Program-made: the position numbers and the translations under genes
DNA from: Allocatelliglobosispora scoriae
GTDB lineage: Bacteria; Actinomycetota; Actinomycetes; Mycobacteriales; Micromonosporaceae
Assembly: GCF_014204945.1 (NCBI RefSeq)
Contig: NZ_JACHMN010000002.1
Coordinates: 3,309,001 to 3,373,000, forward strand
Direction of reading: 5' to 3'
Length of the DNA stretch: 64,000 nt
The notes under the pieces: generated by a model
The model's input: the letters and a program-made list of their open reading frames with translations, nothing else
The model's database searches: none
Told to the model about the DNA's origin: nothing
Shown here: positions 18,265 to 27,221 of the stretch, piece after piece
Layout: each line of letters starts with the position of its first letter
How positions within the stretch are numbered: the stretch's first letter is position 1

Positions 18265-18274
18265 CGAATAGTAC
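18265..18274. promoter_or_regulatory. shared intergenic motif CGAATAGTAC (copy 2)
   Basis: Identical to 14799-14808 and again within a divergent promoter region, here only 67 bp long between two glycosyltransferase genes. Confidence 0.3.
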
Positions 18275-18295
18275 TTCTTGCCGTGGACGGGATGG

Positions 18296-19465
18296 ATGAG
18301 GCAGCTCACCGACAGCGTGGCGGCACCGGCCGAGACCGGCCTCGCCCCGCTGCGCTCCGTCGCCTTGATCATCGGGCAGCTCGGTCTCGGCGGTGCCGAG
18401 AAGCAGGTCGCACTCCTCGCCCTCGGCCTGCACCGGCGGGGCATCCACACCCGGGTGATCACGCTCTTCTCCGGCGGGCCCCGCGAGGACGACCTCCGTG
18501 CCGCCGGGGTGCCCGTGCACAACCTGGGCCTGCGGCGGCTGGGGCGCAATCCGGCCGACGCCGCCCGGCTGGCGATCGGTCTCGGCCGGCTCACCGCGCA
18601 CCTGCGCCGGGACCGGCCCGATGTCGTGCACTCGTTCCTCTACCACGCTTACGTGCTGGCCACGCCGCCCGCGCGGCTGGCCGGAGTCAGGGTGGTGGTG
18701 GCCGGGCGGCGCAGCCTCGGCACCTATCTGGAAAACCGGCGGCTCGCCCAGGCCGCCCAGCGCGCCGTCACCCGCCGGACCGACCTGCTCATCGCCAACG
18801 CGTACGCGGTCGCCGACGACACCAGGCGGCGCGAAGGGCTCGGCGGCGACCGGCTCGCCGTCGTATACAACGGACTCCCCGACGCCGCCTTCGCCCCGAC
18901 GACCCCCGCCGACCTGCCCGATCCGGTCGGACCGGTCGTGGTCTGCGTCGCCAACCTGCACGATTACAAGGGCCACCGACACCTGCTGGACGCGGCGGCA
19001 CTCGTCCGGACACCGGTCACCCTCGTCCTCATCGGCGACGGCACCGAGCGGGCCGCCCTCGCCGAGCAGGCCGACCGCCTCGGCATCGACCTCCGCCTGC
19101 TCGGCCACGCGTCTCCGGAAGAGGTCCCGGCCTGGCTGGCCCGGGCCGATCTCGTCGTGCTGCCCTCCCTCACCGAGGGGATGAGCAACGCCGTGATGGA
19201 GGCGATGGCGGCCGGGCGGGCGATCGTCGCCACCGATGTCGGCGGCACCGGCGAGCTGCTGCGCGACCGCGGGTCGCTGGTGCCGCCCGGTGATCCGCGC
19301 GCGCTCGCCCACGCGATCGACGCCCTGCTCGACGACCCGGGCGAGCGGCTGCGGGTCGGCACCGCCGCCCGCGACTTCGCCCGCGAGCACCTCACCGCCG
19401 AGGCGATGGTGCGGCGGCACATCGAGATCTATCGGGAGCTGGTGGCAGCGAAATGTGCGGGATAG
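18296..19465 (+). CDS. GT-B fold glycosyltransferase (GT4 family)
   Basis: A 389-residue GT4 enzyme with IIGQLGLGGAEKQVALLA at the N-terminus. The donor-binding half has VCVANLHDYKGHRHLLDA, VVLPSLTEGMSNAVMEAMAAG and GTGELLRDRG. The ATG at 18296 follows a GGACGGGATGG purine tract and is preferred to an upstream TTG. Its end overlaps asnB by 13 bp, so the three plus-strand genes (glycosyltransferase, asparagine synthase-like, flippase) form one unit. It should add a sugar to the undecaprenyl-linked repeat unit. Confidence 0.88.
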   Translation: MRQLTDSVAAPAETGLAPLRSVALIIGQLGLGGAEKQVALLALGLHRRGIHTRVITLFSGGPREDDLRAAGVPVHNLGLRRLGRNPADAARLAIGLGRLTAHLRRDRPDVVHSFLYHAYVLATPPARLAGVRVVVAGRRSLGTYLENRRLAQAAQRAVTRRTDLLIANAYAVADDTRRREGLGGDRLAVVYNGLPDAAFAPTTPADLPDPVGPVVVCVANLHDYKGHRHLLDAAALVRTPVTLVLIGDGTERAALAEQADRLGIDLRLLGHASPEEVPAWLARADLVVLPSLTEGMSNAVMEAMAAGRAIVATDVGGTGELLRDRGSLVPPGDPRALAHAIDALLDDPGERLRVGTAARDFAREHLTAEAMVRRHIEIYRELVAAKCAG

Positions 19466-21366
19466 CGGGGATCGTCGGCACGGCCGAGCCGGACCAGGAC
19501 GCGCTGCGGCGGATGTGCGACGCGATCATCCACAGGGGACCCGACGGGGAGGGCGCGCACCTCGGCCGACACGCCGCGCTCGGCATGCGGCGCCTCGCGA
19601 TCGTCGACGTGGCCGGGGGCGACCAGCCCGTCTACAACGAGGACCGCACGGTCGTCGCGGTCTTCAACGGCGAGCTCTACAACCACCCGGAACTGCGGGC
19701 CGAGCTGCTCGCCAAGGGCCACACGCTGCGCGGATCCGGCGACTCCGAGTGCCTGGTGCACCTCTACGAGGAGTACGGCGACGAGCTCGTGCACCGACTG
19801 CGCGGCATGTTCGCCTTCGCGATCTGGGACGCGCGCCGGGACCGGCTGCTGCTCGCCCGGGACCGGGTCGGCAAGAAGCCGCTCTACTGGAGCGAGACCG
19901 GCGGTCGGCTGCGCTTCGCCTCCGAGCTCAAGTCCCTGCTCGCCACCGGCGACCCCGCGGCGCTGGACCTGACGGCGCTGCATCACTACCTCACCTATCA
20001 ATACGTTCCGGCGCCCTGGTCGATCCTCGACGGCATCGCGAAGCTCCCACCCGGACATATCCTGACCTGGGAGAACGGCGTTACCGCGACGCGTCGCTAC
20101 TGGCGCCTGGACAGCACGCCGGTCACCGGGCTGCGGCTGCCCGAGGCCGAGGAGCGGCTGCGCGAGCTGCTGCTGGACGCCGTACGCGTGCGCATGATCA
20201 GTGAACGCCCGGTCGGTGCCTTCCTCTCCGGCGGCGTCGATTCGGCAGCCGTCGTCGCCGCGATGACCCGGGTCTCGGCCGGACCGGTGCGGACCTTCTG
20301 CGTCGGGTTCACCGATGCCCGTTACGACGAGAGCGGCGCCGCCCGCAGCATCGCCCGGCACCTCGGCACCGAGCACCACGAACTCATCGTCGACGCCGCC
20401 GACATCGAGGCGATCGGGCTGCTCACCCGGCACTTCGACGAACCCTTCGCCGACTCGTCCGCGCTGCCCAGCCTGCGCGTCGCGCAGCTCACCGGCGAGC
20501 ACGTCACCGTCGCGCTCACCGGTGACGGCGGTGACGAGAGCTTCGGCGGGTACGAGCGCTACCGGCTGATGGCACTCGGAACGCGGGTGCCGACCGGGCT
20601 CGCCCGCGGGCTGGGGATGGGGCGGCTCGGCGCCGAGATCGTCGCGCGGACGCGGCCGCTGTCCCGGCGCCGGGCGGCCGGCCGGGCACTGGAGCTGCTG
20701 GCGCAGCCGCTCGGGCGGCGATACGCCCACCTCATGTCGCACTTCACGCCGCAGCAGAAGGACGCGCTCTACACCGACGACGTGCGCGCCTCGCTCGCCG
20801 GGGACGACAGTTACCGCCTGCTCGACGAGGCCTTCGCCGCGTCCCGGGCCACCGCCGACATCAACCGGATGATGGATGTCGACGTCAACACCTACCTCCC
20901 CGGCGACCTGCTCGCCAAGGTCGACATCACGACGATGGCGTACTCGCTGGAGGCACGGTCGCCGTTGCTCGACCATCGGCTGATGGAGTGGGCCGCGGGG
21001 TTGCCGTCGAGCTGGAAGGTACGCGGGGGCACCACGAAATGGCTGCTCCGGCGGGCTGTCGCACCGTGGCTGCCGGCTGATCACATCCGGCGACCGAAGC
21101 GGGGTTTCGGCGTACCGATGGCGCAGTGGCTCCGGACCGACCTGCGCGACCTGAGCCGGGACCTGCTCACCGACGAGACCGCGGTCGGGCGCGGCCTCTT
21201 CCGGCCCGAGGTCGTGCGGCTGCTCCTCGCCGAGCACGCCGAGGGGCAGGACCACGCGACCCGGCTGTGGTCGCTGATGCAGTTCGAGCTGTGGGCCCGC
21301 ACCTGGCTGGACCGCAGCCCGGTCGGCGTGCCCTCCACCGCGGCCTCCCGCCAGTGGCGGGGGTGA
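19453..21366 (+). CDS. asnB: asparagine synthase (glutamine-hydrolysing) family protein
   Basis: A 637-residue enzyme with an N-terminal glutaminase domain beginning MCGIAGIVG (Cys2 nucleophile; RGPDGEG and FNGELYN glutamine-binding motifs). The C-terminal synthetase domain has the PP-loop SGGVDSAAV (about residues 257-265). Family members make asparagine. In polysaccharide clusters they are usually thought to amidate a carboxylated sugar, which would fit the uronate-forming dehydrogenase nearby. That second role is inference. It overlaps both neighbours and is full length. Confidence 0.9.
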   Translation: MCGIAGIVGTAEPDQDALRRMCDAIIHRGPDGEGAHLGRHAALGMRRLAIVDVAGGDQPVYNEDRTVVAVFNGELYNHPELRAELLAKGHTLRGSGDSECLVHLYEEYGDELVHRLRGMFAFAIWDARRDRLLLARDRVGKKPLYWSETGGRLRFASELKSLLATGDPAALDLTALHHYLTYQYVPAPWSILDGIAKLPPGHILTWENGVTATRRYWRLDSTPVTGLRLPEAEERLRELLLDAVRVRMISERPVGAFLSGGVDSAAVVAAMTRVSAGPVRTFCVGFTDARYDESGAARSIARHLGTEHHELIVDAADIEAIGLLTRHFDEPFADSSALPSLRVAQLTGEHVTVALTGDGGDESFGGYERYRLMALGTRVPTGLARGLGMGRLGAEIVARTRPLSRRRAAGRALELLAQPLGRRYAHLMSHFTPQQKDALYTDDVRASLAGDDSYRLLDEAFAASRATADINRMMDVDVNTYLPGDLLAKVDITTMAYSLEARSPLLDHRLMEWAAGLPSSWKVRGGTTKWLLRRAVAPWLPADHIRRPKRGFGVPMAQWLRTDLRDLSRDLLTDETAVGRGLFRPEVVRLLLAEHAEGQDHATRLWSLMQFELWARTWLDRSPVGVPSTAASRQWRG

Positions 21367-22805
21367 AACTCGGGCGGGCGGCACCGCTCGTCATTCCGGC
21401 ACCGCGAGCCCCCGCTCCCGGGCGGGACATCATGGCGACCGTGGGCACCCGCGCCGTTCTGCTCTGCCTCGGGGTGGGGACCGGAGTCGTGCTCGCCCGG
21501 GCGCTCGGGCCGGAGGGGCGCGGCCACTACACCGTGGCGGTGACGATCGCGACCGTCGCGATGGCGCTCGGCCACCTCTCGGTCGAGCAGGCCCAGATCT
21601 CGCTCTGGCGCGACCCGCTGCGCCGCGACGGGCTCATCGGCAACGGTCCGTCGCTCGGCCTGATCACCGGCACCGCCGCCGCGCTCGTCACCGGCGCCGT
21701 GCTCGTCGCGGGCCTGCGCTGGCCCGCGCTCGGCCTGCCGGACCCGCTGCTGCTCGGTGTGGCCCTCGCGAGCGTGCCGTTCACCACGGCGAGCGTCTAC
21801 GTCACCGGCACCTCGCTGCTGCGCGGGCGGATCGGCGTCGTCAACCGCAGCCGCCTCGGTGCCGCCGCGGTCCAGTGCAGTGCTCTCGTGCTGCTCGCCG
21901 CCCTCGGCATGCTGACGGCGGGCTGGGTCGTCGCGATCTTCACCGCCACGGCGCTGCTGCAGTTCGTGCTGCTGCGGCCCGGACCGCACCGGTGGAACCG
22001 GTCGCTGGCCCGGCTCACGCTGCGGGCCGGGCTGCCGCTGCACACCGGCAGCTCCGCCTTCTTCCTGCTCCAGCGCGTCGACATCCTGCTGCTCAACGCG
22101 CTCGCGTCGCCGATCGCGGTCGGGCTCTACTCCGTGGCGGTGACCGTCGCCGAGATGACCCGGCTCATCGCGGACTCGGTCACCCAGACCGCCATGCCCG
22201 GCCTCGCCGACGCCGACGAGGAGGCCGCGATCCGGGCCACCCGGCGGGCCACCGTCGCGACCTTCGCGGCCGCCCTCGGCTCGGCCGGGGTGCTCGGGGG
22301 TTGCGCCTGGTTCGCCCTGCCGCTCGTCTACGGCCCCGACTTCGCCGGGAGCGCCGCGCCGCTGATCGCGCTCCTGCCCGGCCTGGTGCTGCTCGCCGGG
22401 ACCCGGCCCGCCGGTGCGTGGCTGCTGCGGGTCGGGCGGCCCCACCTCGTCTCCGCCACCTCCGTCGCCGGGCTCGGCCTCAACGTGGCGCTCAACCTGC
22501 TGCTCGTGCCGCGCTTCGGTGCGGTCGGCTGCGCCCTCGCGTCAACAGCCGGTTATGGCGCACTCGCGCTCAGCCAGCTCTGCTGGTTCGTCCACGCCGG
22601 CAACCACCGGCTCCGGGCGCAGCGGCGGGTTCGCGAGCAGGATGCCGAGCGCCGCCCAGAAGGCGATCGAGACGGCGAGATTGCTCAGCGTGTTGGCGAA
22701 GAGCAGGGTCACCAGGTTGGTCACGACCAGGGCGCGGGCCATCATGTACTGACGGCCGCCACGGCGGCGAAGACCCATCGCGACCAGCACGCCGAACGCG
22801 ATTAG
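21363..22805 (+). CDS. polysaccharide flippase (MATE/Wzx-like) with run-on C-terminus
   Basis: An integral membrane protein of 480 residues as read, with about 12 hydrophobic segments and a Wzx/MurJ-like layout. It should flip undecaprenyl-linked repeat units outward. The GTG at 21363 overlaps the asnB stop (GTGA); an alternative ATG is at 21432. The last plausible helix ends around base 22620 (ALSQLCWFVHAGNH). The remaining roughly 60 residues are hydrophilic and antisense to the O-antigen ligase gene, so the natural stop may have been lost. Confidence 0.82.
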   Translation: MKLGRAAPLVIPAPRAPAPGRDIMATVGTRAVLLCLGVGTGVVLARALGPEGRGHYTVAVTIATVAMALGHLSVEQAQISLWRDPLRRDGLIGNGPSLGLITGTAAALVTGAVLVAGLRWPALGLPDPLLLGVALASVPFTTASVYVTGTSLLRGRIGVVNRSRLGAAAVQCSALVLLAALGMLTAGWVVAIFTATALLQFVLLRPGPHRWNRSLARLTLRAGLPLHTGSSAFFLLQRVDILLLNALASPIAVGLYSVAVTVAEMTRLIADSVTQTAMPGLADADEEAAIRATRRATVATFAAALGSAGVLGGCAWFALPLVYGPDFAGSAAPLIALLPGLVLLAGTRPAGAWLLRVGRPHLVSATSVAGLGLNVALNLLLVPRFGAVGCALASTAGYGALALSQLCWFVHAGNHRLRAQRRVREQDAERRPEGDRDGEIAQRVGEEQGHQVGHDQGAGHHVLTAATAAKTHRDQHAERD

Positions 22806-24026
22806 CGCCGGCATGCCCGCCTCGGCGGCGAGCCGCAGGTAGTCGTTGTGGGTGTTCATGTAGATCCCGAAACCGTCGGCGGTCTGCGCGTAGGCGGCGA
22901 AGCCGGCGTACCCGATGCCGCGCAGCGGGTGGTGCAGCGCGACGTCTGCGGCGAGCAGTGCCGCCCGCGCCCGCACCGAATTGTTGTAGGTGAGCTCCGC
23001 CGAGGTACGCGAACCGTCCACGATCACCGTGGTCACCGACTGCACCCGGGGCGTCGGCTGCGCGCTGGGCCTCGGGCTCGCCTTCTGGCTCACCCCCGGG
23101 CGGGTTTTCGGGGTTGACTTCGGGTTGGGCTTTGCCGACTGCCTCGGGGCCGGGGACGGGACCGGGGTTGTCGCGACCGGGCTCGGTGCCGCCGTGGGCA
23201 GCGGATCCTTCTCACCGACATAGAGCGCCTGCGACATCGCGAGCGCGATCGCCGCCGCCGCGACGAGCCCGCCGACCTGCAGCCACCAGCGCCGACCGGC
23301 GACCACGACGTAGGCGAGCCCGACCAGCGCCGCGACCGTGGCACCGCGCGACTCGGTGGCGACGAGCGCGACCGCGCAGACCGCTCCCGGCAGCAGCCAC
23401 AGCACCTGCCTGCGCTGCACCGCGAGGGCGAAGGACGCGACGACCGGCAACGCCAGCAGCGCACCCAGGTAGTTCGGGTTGAGCGTCAACCCGACCAGCC
23501 GATCGTCGGCCCGGTCCCCGGCGACCAGCACCATCACGGCCGCCGCCGCGCCGGAGATCGAGACCGCCGCGCAGAGCGCCTTCTCCGACAGGCGCATCGC
23601 GGCGCACGCGGCGAGCACCGTGAGCCCGGCGATCAGCGTGACCAGGTCATAGCGCGCCGCGTCGGCGTGGATCACCGCGGGCGCGACGGCCGAGATGACG
23701 AGGAGCAGGGCGAGCCCGGCGATCCAGGCATGCGCCCATCGCGGCCGGATCCAGCTGCTGCGCGGCGACATGATCATTGCCGTGGCGAGCGCGGCGACCA
23801 TCGCCAGGACGGCGAGCCGGACGATCGCCCAGGACGCGCCGGAGACCGCGAGCGGCACGACGAGCAGCACCACCAGCTCGGGGGCGAAGGCGGCCGCCAC
23901 GCCGATCGAAGCCGCGCCGAGACCGGCGAGCGGAACGTTGGCTCCCCGCAGGGCCAACCACACCGTGATCACCCCAGCGATGGCGGCGATGCTGCCGATC
24001 ACGGTCCGACCGAACTTCGTCGTCAC
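22542..24026 (-). CDS. O-antigen ligase/polymerase family membrane protein (Wzy/WaaL-like)
   Basis: A 494-residue membrane protein with about ten helices and a large extracytoplasmic loop. The loop contains the Wzy_C-like segment HHPLRGIGYAGF followed by NTHNDYLRLAAEAG, typical of O-antigen ligases and polymerases. Before it sits a Pro/Ser/Thr/Lys-rich linker of about 60 residues. The GTG at 24026 is preceded by GGAGGG and is preferred to an ATG at 24050. Its tail after LLANPPLRPE runs antisense through the last helix of the flippase gene. It should polymerise or transfer the repeat unit outside the membrane. Confidence 0.82.
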   Translation of the reverse strand: MTTKFGRTVIGSIAAIAGVITVWLALRGANVPLAGLGAASIGVAAAFAPELVVLLVVPLAVSGASWAIVRLAVLAMVAALATAMIMSPRSSWIRPRWAHAWIAGLALLLVISAVAPAVIHADAARYDLVTLIAGLTVLAACAAMRLSEKALCAAVSISGAAAAVMVLVAGDRADDRLVGLTLNPNYLGALLALPVVASFALAVQRRQVLWLLPGAVCAVALVATESRGATVAALVGLAYVVVAGRRWWLQVGGLVAAAAIALAMSQALYVGEKDPLPTAAPSPVATTPVPSPAPRQSAKPNPKSTPKTRPGVSQKASPRPSAQPTPRVQSVTTVIVDGSRTSAELTYNNSVRARAALLAADVALHHPLRGIGYAGFAAYAQTADGFGIYMNTHNDYLRLAAEAGMPALIAFGVLVAMGLRRRGGRQYMMARALVVTNLVTLLFANTLSNLAVSIAFWAALGILLANPPLRPEPVVAGVDEPAELAERECAITGC

Positions 24027-24105
24027 CAGTTCACCCTCCGACCGCCTCATGCTTCACGGCGAAGGTCACCTTATAGGACTATCATCGTAAAGGCCCTCTA
24101 ACGCT

Positions 24106-25095
24106 ATGGATACGGACATGACGACATACCTGATCACCGGGGGTGCCGGCTTCATCGGCTCTCACCTGACCGACCTCCTGCTCTCGCGCGGCGACCGGGT
24201 CATCGTTCTGGACAACCTGTCGACCGGCAGCCGGGCAAACCTCAGCGCGCACGACGACGACCCCGCGCTCACCTTCGTGCACGGCTCCATCCTGGACGAA
24301 CTCGTCGTCGACGAGCTCGTGCACCAGGCCGACGTGATCGTGCACCTCGCCGCGGCCGTCGGCGTGAAGCTCATCGTCGAGCGGCCGCTGCGCTCGCTCA
24401 CCACCAACATCGAGGGCTCGCAGATCGTGATGGCGGCGGCACACCGCTACCGCCGCAAGATCCTGCTCGCGAGCACCTCGGAGATCTACGGCAAGAACTC
24501 CGACGGGCCGCTCAGCGAGACCGCCGACCGGATCCTCGGCTCGCCGTCGGTCGCGAGGTGGGCATACAGCACCGCCAAGGCGGTCGACGAGACGATCGCC
24601 AACGTCTACCACCGGGAACGCGGGCTCCCCACGATCGTGGTGCGGATGTTCAACACCGTCGGGCCACGCCAGTCGCCGGCTTACGGCATGGTCATACCCC
24701 GACTGGTACGCCAAGCGCTCGCCGGCGAACCGCTCACCGTCTTCGGCAGCGGCACCCAGACACGCTGCTTCGCCCACGTCCACGACGTCGTCGACGCGCT
24801 CGTGCGGCTGCTCGACTCCGAGGGCGCGATCGGCGGCACCTTCAACGTCGGCTCCACCGGCGAGATCAGCATCCGCGACCTCGCCGAGCTGATCATCAAG
24901 CGCTGCTCCAGCACATCCGACGTGCGGCTCATCCCGTACGACGAGGCATACGAGTCCGGCTTCGAGGACATGGACCGGCGGGTGCCCGACACGACCCGGT
25001 TGGAGACCCTGACCGGCTGGTCGCCACGGCTCGGACTGGACGACATCCTCTCCGACGTGATCGCCGAATCGCGGTCGGAGCTCGTCGCGCTGTGA
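24106..25095 (+). CDS. NAD-dependent epimerase/dehydratase (SDR, UDP-sugar)
   Basis: A 329-residue extended SDR. TGGAGFIGSHL binds NAD, VIVHLAAAVGVK follows, and STSEIYGKN with YSTAK supplies the catalytic Ser, Tyr and Lys. MFNTVGPRQSPAYGMVIPR resembles UDP-glucuronate decarboxylase and 4-epimerase relatives. Starts at 24106 or 24118 are possible. It overlaps the WecA-like gene by 4 bp (GTGA), so nucleotide-sugar supply and chain initiation are co-expressed. Confidence 0.87.
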   Translation: MDTDMTTYLITGGAGFIGSHLTDLLLSRGDRVIVLDNLSTGSRANLSAHDDDPALTFVHGSILDELVVDELVHQADVIVHLAAAVGVKLIVERPLRSLTTNIEGSQIVMAAAHRYRRKILLASTSEIYGKNSDGPLSETADRILGSPSVARWAYSTAKAVDETIANVYHRERGLPTIVVRMFNTVGPRQSPAYGMVIPRLVRQALAGEPLTVFGSGTQTRCFAHVHDVVDALVRLLDSEGAIGGTFNVGSTGEISIRDLAELIIKRCSSTSDVRLIPYDEAYESGFEDMDRRVPDTTRLETLTGWSPRLGLDDILSDVIAESRSELVAL

Positions 25096-26138
25096 GTGTC
25101 GGGTTCTGCGCGCTCGTCAGCTTTGTCTGCGCACTCATCGGCACCGAAGTCATCCGGCGGTTTGCCCTGGCCCGGGGCATCACCGACCGGCCCGCCGCGC
25201 ACAAGTCGCATCGTGCGCCGACGCCGCTGCTCGGCGGGGTCGCCGTCGCCTCGGCCGCCGTGGCCGCCGTCGTCCTGACCGGGTCGGCCCGGGACACCGC
25301 GACCCTGGCGATCCTCGCCGCCGGAGTGGTGCTGAGCGTGCTCGGGCTCGTGGACGACCTGTACCCGCTCGGGCCCGGCTTCCGGCTCATCGTCGAAGGC
25401 TGCGTCGCGGCGGGAATCGTGCAGGCGGGAGTGGTCGCGCCGGTCACCGGGGCCGGGTGGCTCGACGCCGCGCTGACCGTGGTCTGGCTGGTGCTCATCA
25501 CCAACGCGATGAACCTGCTCGACAACACCGACGGGATCCTCGCCGTGGTCTCCCTGGTCACGGGGGTGGCCGTCGCGCTGGCCGGGGGCGGGGTGATCGC
25601 GCTCGCGGCTGCGGGAGCTGCGCTCGGGTTCCTCTGCCACAACCGGCCGCCCGCACGGATCTTCCTGGGGGACTCCGGGTCGCTCTTCCTCGGGATCGTG
25701 CTGGCGGCCTCGGCCGTGCGGGTCTCGTCGGCGCTGCCGATCGGGGCTGCGCCGGTCGCGTACCTGCTGCTCGCGATGCTGCCGGCGACGGCGGACACGC
25801 TGATCGTGATCGTTTCGCGGCGGCGGGCCAAGCGGTCGGTGCTGCTCGGCGGGGTCGATCACCTCGCGCACCGGCTGCGGCGGGCGGGGCTGTCGCCGTG
25901 GGGGACGGTCCTGGCGTTCGGGGTGGGGTGCGGGGGTGCTTCCGGGCTCGGCTGGCTGGTCGCGGAGGGCGCGCTCGGCGGGGTGTGGGCGCTGAGTGGC
26001 GGGGTGGTGGCGGTGTCCGTGCTGGTGGTGGGGGCGCAGCGGGTCCGGTGCTATGACGGTGCCGGTGTGACGGCACCTATGCAGGGCCAGCCTCGCGATG
26101 CGGTGGCGGTTGCGGTGGGGGCGGGTCGCGAGGGCTAG
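25092..26138 (+). CDS. MraY/WecA-family polyprenyl-phosphate sugar-1-phosphate transferase
   Basis: A 348-residue, roughly ten-helix membrane enzyme. Active-site signatures are GLVDDLYPLG (DDxxD-type region), NAMNLLDNTDGI (DNxDG), RIFLGDSGSLFLG and GGVDHLAHRL (His motif). The family loads a HexNAc-1-phosphate onto undecaprenyl phosphate, the first step of repeat-unit assembly. The frame extends upstream through the epimerase gene but the GTG at 25092 is the sensible start. It completes the set of initiation, extension, flipping, polymerisation and LCP attachment genes. Confidence 0.88.
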   Translation: MSVGFCALVSFVCALIGTEVIRRFALARGITDRPAAHKSHRAPTPLLGGVAVASAAVAAVVLTGSARDTATLAILAAGVVLSVLGLVDDLYPLGPGFRLIVEGCVAAGIVQAGVVAPVTGAGWLDAALTVVWLVLITNAMNLLDNTDGILAVVSLVTGVAVALAGGGVIALAAAGAALGFLCHNRPPARIFLGDSGSLFLGIVLAASAVRVSSALPIGAAPVAYLLLAMLPATADTLIVIVSRRRAKRSVLLGGVDHLAHRLRRAGLSPWGTVLAFGVGCGGASGLGWLVAEGALGGVWALSGGVVAVSVLVVGAQRVRCYDGAGVTAPMQGQPRDAVAVAVGAGREG

Positions 26139-26260
26139 CTTGACGAGGTCCCACTCGGCACCATTCCGTTCCTGGACGCCGCACTGCACGTAATCCCGCC
26201 TATGACAGGTGAGAACCGTGTACGTCGTCGAGGCGACCGTCCGGTAGCCTGTCATGGCAC

Positions 26261-26335
26261 GGGCTGCTAGCTCAATGGCAGAGCTGCGGACTTTTAATCC
26301 GTAGGTTCAGGGTTCGAGTCCCTGGCGGCCCACCA
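26261..26335 (+). tRNA. tRNA-Lys (TTT anticodon)
   Basis: The acceptor stem GGGCTGC pairs with GCGGCCC (one G-U). The T-arm GGTTCGAGTCC is present. The anticodon loop reads CTTTTAA with anticodon TTT. Discriminator A and an encoded CCA end at 26335. Confidence 0.95.
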
Positions 26336-26493
26336 CTCCACCTGCACAAATGCGATTTTTGCATCGACGCTCGTGATTGCCGAGCATTACATATAAAGCC
26401 GTAGACCGCACACCCGACAGGGACGGCACGGCCGCTGCGTGAGACGAGGTCACCCCTCTGGTCGGCCCGCGAAGCTGAGGGGACGCGACGCGC

Positions 26494-26523
26494 GAGCGGG
26501 AGGTGGACCGTCACCCCCCGCTC
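26494..26523 (-). terminator. hairpin downstream of the PLAT-domain gene
   Basis: Arms GAGCGGGAGGTG and CACCCCCCGCTC (one mismatch) around a short loop, about 11 bp past the stop on the minus strand. Confidence 0.5.
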
Positions 26524-26534
26524 GGCCGGGGTTC

Positions 26535-27011
26535 CTAGTTGCCGCAGGAGTAGTAGTTGGTGGCGGCGGCGTCCGGGTACCAGGTGTAGACCGCGCAGAA
26601 CGCCGTCGCGCCGGTCACCCGGTTCTGGATCGTCACCCACTCCGGGTACCACTCCGAGCCGGCGCCGTCCTTGCGCAGCCCGATGCCGTCGATACGCCCC
26701 AGGTCGGGCCAGCTGGTCACGCTGAACGTCTCGGTCGAGTTGCGCTCGAAGTTGTCCCGCGAATCATCGAGCTGCTTGCGCTCCGAGACCGCGACGTTGC
26801 CGTAGGCCCAGATGTAGATGTTGGCGTCGGTGCCGGCGCTGTCCAGGTTGCCGGTGCGGACGGTCACGTTGTAGCCGGGACCGGCCAGCGTCATCACGCC
26901 GCCCGAGGGCGCGGCCGTGTCGCCCGGAGCCGCCGAGGCGGGCTGGCCGGAGACGGCCACGGCCCCGACAACTGCCATCGCGGTAGCCACGACCAAAGCC
27001 CTGATCTTCAT
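26535..27011 (-). CDS. secreted PLAT/LH2-domain protein
   Basis: A 158-residue exported protein. A signal peptide (about residues 1-28, ending ASAAPG) precedes a PLAT/LH2-type beta-sandwich signalled by YNVTVRTGNLDSAGTDANIYI and the later EWYPEWVTI segment, the usual lipoxygenase-homology pattern. PLAT domains bind lipids or proteins. Two cysteines (FCAVY and the C-terminal SCGN) could form a disulfide. The ATG at 27011 has AAGGAG 7 bp upstream. The divergent neighbour is an AfsR-type regulator, with SARP-like repeats between them. Confidence 0.8.
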   Translation of the reverse strand: MKIRALVVATAMAVVGAVAVSGQPASAAPGDTAAPSGGVMTLAGPGYNVTVRTGNLDSAGTDANIYIWAYGNVAVSERKQLDDSRDNFERNSTETFSVTSWPDLGRIDGIGLRKDGAGSEWYPEWVTIQNRVTGATAFCAVYTWYPDAAATNYYSCGN

Positions 27012-27064
27012 GGTGCACTCCTTCGTCAGTTCGTTTCGCTCTGCCCATGACGATGGCGGGCCGG

Positions 27065-27107
27065 CTCGACATCCTGTCGACAATCCGTCGACAGCGGACT
27101 GTCGACG
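27065..27107. promoter_or_regulatory. SARP-type direct heptamer repeats
   Basis: TCGACA heptamers begin at 27066, 27077 and 27088, exactly 11 bp apart (7-bp unit plus 4-bp spacer), with a fourth TCGAC at 27102 out of phase. SARP/AfsR-family proteins bind TCGA-containing heptamers with this 11-bp period. The site lies between the PLAT gene and the AfsR-like gene. Confidence 0.5.
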
Positions 27108-27221
27108 CAGCATGCGGGGCCTGCCTGGCTGCTGCGACGCCGATCCGACCGGTTCGATCCGCTATATCGGGTTACGCCCGAGCGCGGCAAGCGGGAAGAA
27201 TGCGGATGAAGGGGAGGGCTG

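Noticed and set aside
26261-26335. tRNA-Lys as an integration site for a mobile element
   Set aside because: No integrase, no repeated tRNA 3' end and no phage-like genes nearby.
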